Shown piece by piece: positions 54,954 to 64,000 of a stretch of DNA of 64,000 nucleotides. Source of the stretch: Planctomycetota bacterium (GTDB lineage: Bacteria > Planctomycetota > Phycisphaerae > UBA1845 > UTPLA1). The stretch's first letter is position 1. Every line of letters starts with the position of its first letter. The notes under the pieces were generated by a model. It did no database searches. It saw nothing but the letters and a program-made list of their open reading frames with translations, and had not been told where the DNA came from. The stretch is taken from assembly GCA_016235815.1 (NCBI GenBank), contig JACRIM010000028.1, forward strand, positions 1 to 64,000, read 5' to 3'. The position numbers were made by a program, and so were the translations under genes.

Positions 54954-57260
54954 ATGACAATTATGAATGTCTCTACCAGCGTTTGTTCACGATCGATTCG
55001 CGGTTTCCGATTCGTGGCAATGGCCCTGTTGTGTGTTTTATTCCTCAACGACGTGGCTGAATCCGCACCGCGCGAACGGCCGCGGTTGGGGCGGGGCGAA
55101 AACAATCGAAAGCAATCCGCTGTTGCAACGTCACGAGCCGTGATCACACAGAATCTTAATTCCGGCCTTACGCCCGCGGATCTCGTTACGGCTCTGCTCG
55201 GTCCCGGTGTGTCGGTATCCAACGTCACTTACACCGGCGTCAACGTCGCGGCCGGTACGTTTTCCGGCGGCACGGGGATCGTCGGGTTTGCGAGCGGCGT
55301 GATTTTGAGCAGCGGGGATATCTCGTTTGTTCCCGGGCCGAATTCGCAGGACTCGGTCAGCGGCGTGAACACTGGTATCGGCGATGCGGATCTGAACGGG
55401 TTGATTCCCGGTTACACGACGTTTGATGCCAGTGTGCTGGAGTTTGATTTTACATGTGCGGGCACACAGATCATCCAGTTTCAATATGTGTTCACGTCGG
55501 AAGAGTACAACGAGTGGGTCAACACATCGTTCAACGACGTGTTCGGATTCTTCCTCAACGGCACGAACATCGCACTGATTCCCGGCAGCGCGGGGACGGC
55601 GGTCAGCATCAATAATCTGAATTGTGCAAACCCGTTCAACCCGCCAACCGGCAGCTATTGCAACCTATTTGTGAACAATCGGTGCGCTGACATTCCACCG
55701 GGAATCTTCCCCTGCGCAGGTGCTCGCGACACTGAGATGGACGGACTGACCGTGGTGTTGACGGCGACGGGGACGTTGAATCCCGGATTGAATCACATCA
55801 AGCTGGCCATCGCGGATGCGGGGGACCAGGTCCTTGATTCGAATGTGTTCATTCAGGGGCAGAGCTTTGTGTGCGGTGCACCGAGAGGGGCCTGTTGTGA
55901 TACGAGTGGCGCTACGCCGACTTGCATCAACAACGTATTGCAAGCCGACTGCCAGGGACCCGGTAAAGTCTGGAGCGTGGGTCTGACGTGCGACCAACTG
56001 AATCCCCCGTGCCCCACGGCCCCGCCTCCTGCCGGGACGAATTGCGCGAATCCAATTCCGATTACGTCATTACCCTTTGTCAACGTCAACACAACGAGCG
56101 ACAAAAACAACGATTACACCGACACGTGCCTTGGCAATTATGACAATGGTCGTGACATCGTCTACGAACTTATCGTCACAGCCACACAATGTGTCGACAT
56201 CACGGTGACGGGTGCAACGCCGCAAGACAACTGGATCGGGGTGGCGCTGGGTAGTGCATGCCCGCCAGGTTTGACGTGCATCGCGCAGGGGACCAGCCAG
56301 AGTAACGTTGCGACCATCAGCAATCTGACGCTGGCGCCGGGCACGTATTATCTGATGATCGACCGCTGGCCCCAGGGGAATGACGGGCTGAATTTCACGC
56401 TCAGCATCACGGACTGCGGAGGAGCGCCGACTGGTGCATGTTGCAACACCGTTAATCTTGTGTGCACCAACAATGTCCTTGAGGTCAACTGCCAGAACCT
56501 GAATGAGGTGTGGAGCGTCGGGCTTACTTGCGATCAACTGGTTCCGCCCTGCGCCCCATCTGATGATATACACGGCAAGGATTGTGAGTTTTCGTTTTAT
56601 GTTCCGGCAATACCGTTCGAGGACATCAACACCACGGCTAACAAGCAGGAAGACTATTCCTTGACGTGCCTTGGTGCTTACGACACTGGAAATGACATGA
56701 TTTACCAGTTTTCGATCACCACCACGCGGTGTATCGATATCGTCGTATCCGGAGCAACGCCGGACGACCATTCCATTGGTGTCGCGCTGGATAATTCATG
56801 CCCGCCGGGTGCTTCCTGCCTCGCATTTGCGACGACCCCGGGTACCGTGGCGCAGATCAGCAATCTGACGTTGGCCCCCGGCACTTACTACCTCATGATC
56901 GATCGACTCCCCCTGGGCGCCGCTGAAAGTCTGGACTTCAGACTCAGTATCACGGATTGCCCGGCGGCGATCGGCGCATGCTGCTTTGCCGATGGCCATT
57001 GCCAGCAGCTCTCCGCTAGTGAGTGCAAACTGGGCGGCGGGTTCTTGTGGTCCGAGGGTGTGCCGTGCAATCCGTGCCCGTACGTGAAGGGCGACGTCAA
57101 TTGTGATCACGTCGTGAACCCTGGTGACATTCCGCAGTTTGTCGAGGCGTTGATCGGTAACTACACCGGTTGCGATATCACACTGGCGGACATGAATGAT
57201 TCCGGACTGGCCGATGGCGACGACATTCATTTGTTTGTCGGCGCGATGCCAGGGATCTGA
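54954..57260 (+). CDS. Secreted choice-of-anchor L domain protein with dockerin end
   Basis: This 768-residue protein starts at ATG 54954 after AGGAG. A signal peptide (FVAMALLCVLFLNDVAESA) precedes a choice-of-anchor L domain (about 55-300), recognised from LTPADLVTALLGPGVSVSNVTYTG, GFASGVILSSGDIS, FQYVFTSEEYNEWVN and GFFLNGTNIALIPG. Two related modules of about 180 residues follow, each with GACCxT, CQxxxxVWSVGLTCDQL, Ca-loop-like segments and APGTYYLMIDR, resembling pre-peptidase C-terminal domains. The end is Cys-rich, then a dockerin pair (GDVNCDHVVNPGDIPQFVEAL, DMNDSGLADGDDIHLFV). The protein family name reflects variable C-terminal anchors; here the anchor slot is occupied by dockerin. 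Confidence 0.9.
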   Translation: MTIMNVSTSVCSRSIRGFRFVAMALLCVLFLNDVAESAPRERPRLGRGENNRKQSAVATSRAVITQNLNSGLTPADLVTALLGPGVSVSNVTYTGVNVAAGTFSGGTGIVGFASGVILSSGDISFVPGPNSQDSVSGVNTGIGDADLNGLIPGYTTFDASVLEFDFTCAGTQIIQFQYVFTSEEYNEWVNTSFNDVFGFFLNGTNIALIPGSAGTAVSINNLNCANPFNPPTGSYCNLFVNNRCADIPPGIFPCAGARDTEMDGLTVVLTATGTLNPGLNHIKLAIADAGDQVLDSNVFIQGQSFVCGAPRGACCDTSGATPTCINNVLQADCQGPGKVWSVGLTCDQLNPPCPTAPPPAGTNCANPIPITSLPFVNVNTTSDKNNDYTDTCLGNYDNGRDIVYELIVTATQCVDITVTGATPQDNWIGVALGSACPPGLTCIAQGTSQSNVATISNLTLAPGTYYLMIDRWPQGNDGLNFTLSITDCGGAPTGACCNTVNLVCTNNVLEVNCQNLNEVWSVGLTCDQLVPPCAPSDDIHGKDCEFSFYVPAIPFEDINTTANKQEDYSLTCLGAYDTGNDMIYQFSITTTRCIDIVVSGATPDDHSIGVALDNSCPPGASCLAFATTPGTVAQISNLTLAPGTYYLMIDRLPLGAAESLDFRLSITDCPAAIGACCFADGHCQQLSASECKLGGGFLWSEGVPCNPCPYVKGDVNCDHVVNPGDIPQFVEALIGNYTGCDITLADMNDSGLADGDDIHLFVGAMPGI

Positions 57261-57279
57261 TTTTGCATCGCCGATTCAT

Positions 57280-57313
57280 GGCAACGTCGCCTCGTTTTCC
57301 GAGGCGCGTTGCC
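57280..57313 (+). terminator. Hairpin between two dockerin genes
   Basis: GGCAACG/CGTTGCC (7 bp) encloses GCCTCG-TTTTC-CGAGGC (6 bp). This is a strong stem 20 bases after the upstream stop codon, but without a T run. It is probably a transcript-end or 3'-protecting structure. Confidence 0.45.
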
Positions 57314-57362
57314 GGGATTGGCATTGGAGGATTTTGTCCAGACAAATTAGAGCGGGGAACCC

Positions 57363-59463
57363 ATGAGAACTGCTTGTGCATTTGCTTTGGTTTTCGTTGG
57401 AGCCTTTCTGGCTTCACAAGCGGCCGCAGACGTGCTTTACACCCAGCCGCCCAACCCGGCCGGCGGCCAATACAAATCGGCGTGGTATTCGCCTGATGGC
57501 CTCGACAGCGACGAGCACGTGTGGGATGCCTTTACCCTCGCATCGGGCGGCGCGATCAACGAGGTCCGCTGGCGCGGCGCATACGCCTATTACAACATGG
57601 GAGTCGGCAAGGCGCCTGTTTACGACTTTACTGTTTCCATCTATCGCTCTATCGCGGGTGGGAGCCAGCCAGACGTAGGGGCCGGCGGTCGACTTGTTCA
57701 ACACTTCGTCGGCGGAAACGCCGGCGAGACCGCCGTCGGGACCTTTGGTGGCGTGCTCATGTATGACTACGCCTTTGTCCTTCCTGCGCCATTCCAGGCG
57801 GTGGCCGGGACGAAGTATTGGGTACAGATCGAAGCCTATCAGGGCCTCACTCCGAACTTCGGGTGGCCTCCGGACTGGAGCATCGCCCGCGGCACCGGCG
57901 GCGATGGCTCGCATTTCCGCAGGGTCGGGGGGACCCGGGGGCAGTTTTACGTCCATCACGGGCGACTGCGCGTTCACGCTTCTTTCCTCCGGCGCGCCGA
58001 CCTGCACGATCAGCGCAAGCGTCTCACCCACGAACTCTGGCACGATCACGGGCGCCGGCTCCTACCCGATCAACTCCACCGCAGTTCTGAATGCCACGCC
58101 CAACGCGGGCTGGGGGTTTGTGAATTGGACAGAGAATGGGACGCAGGTCAGCACCAACCCACATTACACATTTATCGCAACTGTTGATCGTACGCTGGTC
58201 GCCAACTTCGCCACGGCTTACACCATAACCACCTTTTCGTATCCGACCTACGGCGGCACCACCACGGGCGGAGGGATCTACCCAAGTGGATCGACCGTAA
58301 CGCTGGTTGCGACTCCTGCGCATGGGTTTGTTTTCTCGGGATGGTCCGACGGTGGCACTACAGCGACGCACTCTTTCCCCGCGACCGGCGATATCTACAT
58401 TACCGCCTTCTTCGTTTCTGCACCTCTTTCGGCAACGTTCGACTTTGACAATGCTCCCGCGTACACCACGCTTCCGATCGACCAGACGATCAATGGACTC
58501 TCGGCGCACTTTTCGGCGTATGCGGTTTCCGGCGGGACTTATGCGATTTGGCCGTACAACACGTGGGGCATCAGTCCGCCGGGCTTTGCAGGGCTTAGCC
58601 TCTTTCCCACGTCGGTGTTCGGCGCGGATCTCATCGCCGATTTTTCAGAGACGCTCGTGGACTTTTCAGTTTTGTATTGTCCGCAGGAGCTTGGTTGTGA
58701 TGATTCGGCGACCATGCGAGCGACGGCCTATTTGGACGGCGTGTTTGTAGCAACCGCTACGATGACCGCGCCGGTGCCCGGCACTTACCCGACGGCGACG
58801 CTGAGCATTGTCGCACCGGCCGGATTTAATCGAGTTGTGGTTCATTACGACGCCCCTCCGGCGACATGTCAGGACTGGGGTCCGATCTTCTTTGCGGATA
58901 ACGTCACCGTCACGCGCGCTTGCTCGACGGCCAGTATTGCCGTGCAACCCGTATCCACCTCGGCCTGTCACACCGGTATGGCGACCATCAGCGTGACCAT
59001 GTCGGGTTCGTTGCCTTTTGCATATCAGTGGCAACGTGAGGTAACGCCGAACTCCGGGACATTCGTGGATGTTGTCGATGGTCCGACCGGAGATTGGGAC
59101 GGAGGCGCACCGGGTGTTGGCGCGATCATCTCCGGATCATCCACCGACACGATTGTCATTTCCGCGGATACGGCCAATGGGCTGACCCTGTCCGACGCGC
59201 ACGCGATTCGGTATCGCTGTGTGATGTCCAACCCGTGCGCCAATCTGACCAGCGATCCGGCGACGCTCGCCGTTATCGTTTCGCTGCCCGGCGATGTGAA
59301 TGGCGACCAACTTACTGACGCGGCGGATATTCAACCATTTGTCGATTCAATGCTCAGCGGCGTGACTGTCAGTGCGGCGTTCTGCGCCGCGGACATGAAT
59401 CATGACGGCTTCATCGATGAGTTCGACGTGCCGGACATTGTCTTGGCGCTGCTGGCCAACTGA
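57363..59463 (+). CDS. Secreted InlB-B-repeat-like protein with dockerin end, split by a frameshift
   Basis: Two overlapping frames read as one protein. The first (from ATG 57363, signal peptide AFALVFVGAFLASQAAA) runs sensibly to GTGGDGSHFRRVGG. After a G6 run at 57927-57932, protein-like sequence continues in the +1 frame as GPGGSFTSITGDCAFTLLSSGAPTC. Removing one G restores a product of about 700 residues. The first half has a beta-sandwich-like domain (LYTQPPNPAGGQ, WDAFTLASGGAINEVRW). Next come divergent InlB B-repeats (NATPNAGWGFVNWTENG, VATPAHGFVFSGWSDGG), a beta domain and a dockerin pair (GDVNGDQLTDAADIQPFVD, DMNHDGFIDEFDVPDIV). The cause may be sequencing error, mutation or slippage. 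Confidence 0.8.
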
Positions 59464-59578
59464 CGATGGCGGATCGTTCTCCACGAACTTTCATCCAAGC
59501 AGGATGTTCGCGCGCGCTCCCGATTTCCAAGGCTCCGTACGATTGTGAGTAGCACGGGACACCGATTGAGGCCGCAAA

Positions 59579-60151
59579 TCAACGCTGCAAGCGGCATGGT
59601 TTGCGTGCGTGGAGTAGTGCGGCGAGCAATGCCGCGCTCGTGGTAATAGCGAGGAACTGAAATACAGGGCCGGGCAAACCGAGTTCCATGGCGGCTTCGT
59701 AAGGTTCGGAACCGCTGCGTGGGCCCCAGAGGATGGATCGGCGAATGCCCCAGCTTGGCAGCGTATAGGTGAAGAGGTCGATCCACCAAAGTGACAGGCA
59801 CGCGAGCACCCAGCGTGCTGGTCGTTTCCAACGGCGCGCCAGAAGCAGCCCCGTGGCGGTTACGGAGGCGAGCCAGGTGGAGAGTGCGCCGCCGAGCGAC
59901 ATCCAGGCGCGGGCGTGCGGATCGGCGATTCCGGTGACCCCGCATACACCGTAATGACCCTGCCAGCCGATCCACTCGATGCGCGGCCAGATGACAACGC
60001 CGAGTATTTCGACATGCACGAGTTCGCCACCGGCGAGCAATCCGACTCCGCCGTGGCCGATGAGTTCGTGAGTGATGACGCCGAGGGGGTAGAGTGTAAG
60101 TAGGAGTGTCAGGAATTTGGCGAAAGCTGCGATGGGATTCATAGAGGCCAT
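59579..60151 (-). CDS. HExxH-containing membrane protein (M50-like)
   Basis: This protein of about 190 residues has several hydrophobic helices. The first contains LYPLGVITHELIGHGGVGLLAGGE, where H-E-x-x-G-H resembles the zinc site HExxH of membrane metallopeptidases such as M50 (site-2 protease). Further helices are AWMSLGGALSTWLASVTATGLLLA, WVLACLSLWWIDLFTYTL and a C-terminal FQFLAITTSAALLAALL. The second zinc-ligand motif of M50 (N/D-x-x-P) is not obvious; ADPHARAWMSLGGAL is a candidate. ATG 60151 or 60142 could be the start. Activity is uncertain. Confidence 0.72.
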   Translation of the reverse strand: MASMNPIAAFAKFLTLLLTLYPLGVITHELIGHGGVGLLAGGELVHVEILGVVIWPRIEWIGWQGHYGVCGVTGIADPHARAWMSLGGALSTWLASVTATGLLLARRWKRPARWVLACLSLWWIDLFTYTLPSWGIRRSILWGPRSGSEPYEAAMELGLPGPVFQFLAITTSAALLAALLHARKPCRLQR

Positions 60152-60248
60152 TCTTGACGCGGGCAATGTCAATGAATGTCACGTGCGTCGTAGGTAGATG
60201 CACGAAGACGAAATGTCGCGCAGCCAATCGATTCACCAACTCGGCCCA

Positions 60249-60452
60249 TTACCGAGTTGAGTGTGATTTTCTTGTCCGTGCTCGTGGCGCAGCTTTCTTG
60301 GGAAGCGTTTTACTGGACTTGGGAGCAGGAGATATCTTGTCGAGCATCGCGTGCAATCCGGCGACAGTACCACCGGCCTTCTTCCAGAGTTTGGCACGGA
60401 TTCGGCGGACTTCTTCGACTACAGGATCGTCTTTTTTATGACTGCGTCTCAT
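60249..60452 (-). CDS. Small basic protein downstream of sucD
   Basis: This 67-residue protein starts MRRSHKKDDPVVEEVRRIRAKLWKKAGGTVAGLHAMLDKIS, with a basic Pro/Lys/Arg tail. The D-P-(V/I)-x-x-E-V-R-R-x-R opening resembles small proteins that often lie beside toxin-antitoxin or PIN-type genes. No toxin adjoins it. It begins 16 bases after the sucD stop codon and is probably cotranscribed. Confidence 0.65.
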   Translation of the reverse strand: MRRSHKKDDPVVEEVRRIRAKLWKKAGGTVAGLHAMLDKISPAPKSSKTLPKKAAPRARTRKSHSTR

Positions 60453-60468
60453 GGGTCCGGCCTCGTGA

Positions 60469-61362
<894 letters not shown>

Positions 61363-61449
61363 GCTCAATAATCTCAGTTAGGGGTAATAAGTTCTGCTTC
61401 GGACTGTCGGGATTCTATCGGGTCGTTCCGAGTGTGAAAAGTTTAGCAC

Positions 61450-62715
61450 CTACTGTCCGCGGAGTAGCTTTAACAGTGGTTCCATTGCACACCATGCTTC
61501 TGCGATGGTATTCAGTGCCACACGGCGATTTAGTCCGGGCGTGCCCCAAGGCATCTTAACCTCATAGCCAAATTGTATATTCGCGCGCTTATTCTTGAAG
61601 AGTTTCATTAACAACTCGGTCCATTCAGGTTGTGGCCTCACCTTACTCTTTCCGACTCGATGTGAAGTTTCAAGTTTGAAGTGTACTTTTGCATCATGAA
61701 TCGCTGGCGTGTTTTGACTCAAGTAGTGTCGTTGCTCTGCATAAGCCTCTATAGACGCTCCATTCTTGCAAAGGCGCTTGGCACGTCTCAGTATTTGGGC
61801 ATGGAGTCTTGAGAGACTTTCATCATTTTGGTTCTGCATTCTTTTTCGAACACCCAGAATCACGCTGTTTGGAATCGTGACGCTTGCAACAAGTGAATCG
61901 TCCCTGACACCAAGCGTTAGATGAGGGAACGCAGTGAACTGCTTGTTCTTAGGTCGATCCTTTAGGGCAAGGTAGTCCCAGACAGATCGGCCGCCTGTGC
62001 CAGTGATTTTGCCTCGACCTGAATGTTTTGGATCGACCCCAAGCCTTTTTAGTTGAGGGTTCTTGCGAAGCTCGTCCATTGCGAGCTTTAGGAGTCGCTT
62101 GGCCTCGCCGTAGGTGTAGGATTGATCTTCTGAGAATGGGAAGCCATCAAACATCGTCAATGTCCCTTCCGTAAGGTATCCCTCGCGCGCCAACCGCACC
62201 TCCGCAGACCTCAAATAGGCTCGCAATCGCTCTGGCCACTCGCGGCGCATTCCGGATTCGCCGAGCCATTCGTAAAGTCCACACCATGTCCGGCCAACAA
62301 CTCCCGCAAACCGTCTGACTTCAGATTTTGAAATTAACGAGTGTTTATGCTTCTTGGTAAGCGACACACTCGTGATCTTGTCGAAACCGCGTTTTGTTAG
62401 GGTCTTCGCATGGCGTATGAGTTGCCCCGTGGTGAGTCTCGCCTGAATCTTGGACTCAATGAATATGCACCACGACTCGCCGTCATGGATGACAATGTCT
62501 GGGAGACCCCTGCGTTCACTATCTTCCTCAGTATCTGGTGGATCACCAGGTAGCGATTGTTCGGCGACACTTAGTTTGGAGCCAGTGGCAGGGCAAGAAA
62601 CCCCAATCCATTGAACAAACTCTCTAAGCATTGCTCGATCTTCGTTAAGGCATACAGCCAGCGCATGGCTTAACCGGTTCTCCGGTTGGTTGTACTGGTC
62701 GAAAAGATTACGCAT
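61450..62715 (-). CDS. PD-(D/E)XK nuclease-like protein, likely acquired
   Basis: This 421-residue protein opens MRNLFDQYNQPENRLSHALAVCL, typical of stand-alone PD-(D/E)XK family proteins annotated near restriction or defence genes. The catalytic pattern is Pro72-Asp73 in GLPDIVIHDG and Glu87-Ser-Lys89 in CIFIESKI, followed by the helix TTGQLIRHAKTL. The C-terminal 200 residues have no recognised domain. Two sampled 60-base lines count 30 and 31 G+C, against 40 in a line of neighbouring pdxJ, suggesting horizontal acquisition. It separates sucD from the position where sucC would be expected. A single-gene nuclease defence or a remnant of a larger system are both possible. Confidence 0.78.
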   Translation of the reverse strand: MRNLFDQYNQPENRLSHALAVCLNEDRAMLREFVQWIGVSCPATGSKLSVAEQSLPGDPPDTEEDSERRGLPDIVIHDGESWCIFIESKIQARLTTGQLIRHAKTLTKRGFDKITSVSLTKKHKHSLISKSEVRRFAGVVGRTWCGLYEWLGESGMRREWPERLRAYLRSAEVRLAREGYLTEGTLTMFDGFPFSEDQSYTYGEAKRLLKLAMDELRKNPQLKRLGVDPKHSGRGKITGTGGRSVWDYLALKDRPKNKQFTAFPHLTLGVRDDSLVASVTIPNSVILGVRKRMQNQNDESLSRLHAQILRRAKRLCKNGASIEAYAEQRHYLSQNTPAIHDAKVHFKLETSHRVGKSKVRPQPEWTELLMKLFKNKRANIQFGYEVKMPWGTPGLNRRVALNTIAEAWCAMEPLLKLLRGQ

Positions 62716-62820
62716 CAGACTTGGTCGGCATCTTCAGCGGTCGAACCGCATTGATCAATGGTGGTCTATGCTCGTTTTGACGCAGCTACTCGTGTCGGTG
62801 ACTCAGTCTATAATGCCGTC

Positions 62821-63543
62821 ATGCCGAAACTTGGCGTCAATATCGATCACGTAGCGACGGTTCGACAGGCCCGGCGAACGGATGAACCAGACCCGGTCTG
62901 GGCCGCCATGGAGGCGCAGCTTGGCGGGGCTGATTGCATCACGTTTCACCTGCGCGAGGACCGGCGGCACATCATCGATCGCGACGTGCCACTGCTGAAG
63001 GAAGCGGTTGTCACCAAGCTGAACATGGAAATGGCGATCGCGCCGGAGATCGTGAAGATCGCGATTCAGAATCGGCCGACGCAATGCACGCTGGTGCCGG
63101 AGAAGCGCGAGGAAGTGACCACCGAGGGTGGGCTTGATGTCGTGCGATTGGGCAGTCGCATCGTGGAGGTGGTGAAACAGCTTCGCGGCGCGGGGATCAT
63201 TTGCAGTGCTTACATCGAACCGGATGTAGCGCAGATTGAGGCATCGAAGGCTGCGGGGTTCGAGGCAATCGAGCTATGGACCGGCGGCTATGCAAATGCG
63301 AAGACGCCGAACGAGCGGGATGCCACGCTGAAGCGCCTAAAGGATGGGCTGGCGGTGGGGCAGCGGTGTGGTTTGGAAGTTCATGCCGGTCATGGACTGA
63401 CGTATCGAAACGTCGGACCAGTCGCGGCAGTGCCGGGCTTTTCGGAGTTCAACATCGGCCATAGCATCATCGCGCGGGCCGTATTTGTGGGGCTTCGTGA
63501 GGCGGTGCGAGAGATGAAGCGGTTGTTGGATATGGCTGGTTGA
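62821..63543 (+). CDS. pdxJ: Pyridoxine 5'-phosphate synthase
   Basis: This 240-residue TIM-barrel enzyme condenses 1-deoxyxylulose 5-phosphate with 3-amino-2-oxopropyl phosphate in the DXP-dependent vitamin B6 pathway. Motifs are MPKLGVNIDHVATVRQARR at the N-terminus, DCITFHLREDRRHI, NMEMA, CTLVPEKREEVTTEGGLDV, the catalytic HAGHGLTYRNV and EFNIGHSIIARAVFVGL. The start ATG 62821 gives the family's usual beginning. The frame is open 21 codons upstream, but that part is not conserved and no site favours it. It precedes dapA on the same strand. Confidence 0.97.
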   Translation: MPKLGVNIDHVATVRQARRTDEPDPVWAAMEAQLGGADCITFHLREDRRHIIDRDVPLLKEAVVTKLNMEMAIAPEIVKIAIQNRPTQCTLVPEKREEVTTEGGLDVVRLGSRIVEVVKQLRGAGIICSAYIEPDVAQIEASKAAGFEAIELWTGGYANAKTPNERDATLKRLKDGLAVGQRCGLEVHAGHGLTYRNVGPVAAVPGFSEFNIGHSIIARAVFVGLREAVREMKRLLDMAG

Positions 63544-63590
63544 CGTGCTGCGTGCGGCCCATCGTGGGATCAGTTATCCAGTTGGTCTTA

Positions 63591-63609
63591 CACAGGTTGA
63601 AAACCTGTG
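63591..63609. repeat. Short intergenic palindrome (CACAGGTT/AACCTGTG)
   Basis: A perfect 8-bp stem with a GAA loop in the gap between pdxJ and dapA is followed by CCACCG. It resembles the elements at 21035, 50386 and 52087. No T run follows, so it is better explained as a dispersed repeat than as a terminator. Confidence 0.6.
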
Positions 63610-63647
63610 CCACCGTTGCCGTTTGTAGGAAGAATGGAGTCAACCTC

Positions 63648-64000
63648 ATGTTCAAGGGATGTTACGTCGCATTGGTGACGCCGTTTCGCGGCGGTGTGCT
63701 GGATCGGGCCGCGCTCGATGATCTAGTGGAACATGTCGTGACCGGCGGCGTGGCCGGCGTGGTGCCGTGTGGGACGACGGGGGAGTCGCCGACGCTGACG
63801 GAGATGGAGCAGGCCGACGTAATCTCGGCGGTCGTGAAGCGCGTGCGCGGCCGGGTGCAGGTGATCGCGGGAACGGGGACAAATTGCACGGAGAAGACGC
63901 TGCAGCTATCTCAAGCGGCTGTTCGCGCCGGGGCAGATGCGGTGATGCTCGTGTCTCCGTATTACAACAAGCCGAACCAACGGGGGCTTTACGAACACTT
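63648..64000 (+). CDS. dapA: 4-hydroxy-tetrahydrodipicolinate synthase, 5' part
   Basis: The gene runs off the right edge; 117 codons are visible. The product begins MFKGCYVALVTPFRGGVLD, then GVAGVVPCGTTGESPTLTEMEQ with the conserved Gly-Thr-Thr-Gly-Glu motif that binds pyruvate. VIAGTGTNCTEKTLQLSQAAVRAGADAVMLVSPYYNKPNQRGL follows, containing the catalytic Tyr of the YYNKP motif. The Schiff-base Lys lies beyond the window. It catalyses the first committed step of lysine and diaminopimelate synthesis. ATGGAG upstream may serve as ribosome-binding site. The family also holds N-acetylneuraminate lyase and related aldolases, but GTTGE with YYNKP strongly favours DapA. Confidence 0.93.
   Translation, partial: MFKGCYVALVTPFRGGVLDRAALDDLVEHVVTGGVAGVVPCGTTGESPTLTEMEQADVISAVVKRVRGRVQVIAGTGTNCTEKTLQLSQAAVRAGADAVMLVSPYYNKPNQRGLYEH

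Overview
The window looks like a chromosomal segment of a GC-rich planctomycete, probably close to the Phycisphaerae. The grounds are the many secreted proteins ending in dockerin type I calcium loops with no cohesin partner, several PEP-CTERM anchored proteins, a prepilin with the H-X9-DG signature, two adjacent clpP genes, and an mraZ that is not followed by mur/fts genes. This is an inference from gene content; no rRNA gene is present to confirm it.

Left part (1-14 kb): the 5' end of a probable transposase, dnaE, a small membrane protein, a large PEP/pyruvate-binding-domain protein, then a run of exported proteins (two PEP-CTERM, one lamin-tail plus dockerin, one with a duplicated Cys-rich module plus dockerin) with an ECF-type sigma factor among them. 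At 14-18 kb is a protein quality-control block: tRNA-Gly(GCC), a leader with mutually exclusive terminator/antiterminator helices, tig, clpP, clpP and a lipoprotein.

At 18.5-28.7 kb lies the most unusual locus: an 822-residue protein with two FHA domains and coiled coil, a 2139-residue protein joining about 1300 residues of coiled coil to a Wzz-like two-transmembrane module, and a family 4 glycosyltransferase. The first two share a homologous coiled-coil segment. Next come mraZ with its own operator, a DUF1264 protein, a TMTC-like membrane TPR protein, a secreted subtilase with dockerin, a DNRLRE/PEP-CTERM protein, pilT, a secreted di-haem peroxidase-like protein with FG-GAP repeats and dockerin, and a TPR lipoprotein.

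At 44.8-49.8 kb, on the minus strand, a cobalamin riboswitch with an intrinsic terminator precedes a dockerin protein and an overlapping prepilin gene. Two further candidate structured RNAs and a cluster of palindromic and tandem repeats fill the largest gene-poor stretch. At 49.8-52 kb are DoxX, a five-Asp-box beta-propeller protein and a translationally coupled MoaD/ThiS-like protein ending in Gly-Gly.

The right end has a Gly-rich dockerin protein, a LuxR-type regulator, two more large dockerin proteins (one split by a frameshift at a G6 run), a HExxH membrane protein, sucD with a small basic protein, a lower-GC PD-(D/E)XK nuclease-like gene, pdxJ, and the start of dapA. Short palindromic elements of similar design recur in intergenic gaps across the window.
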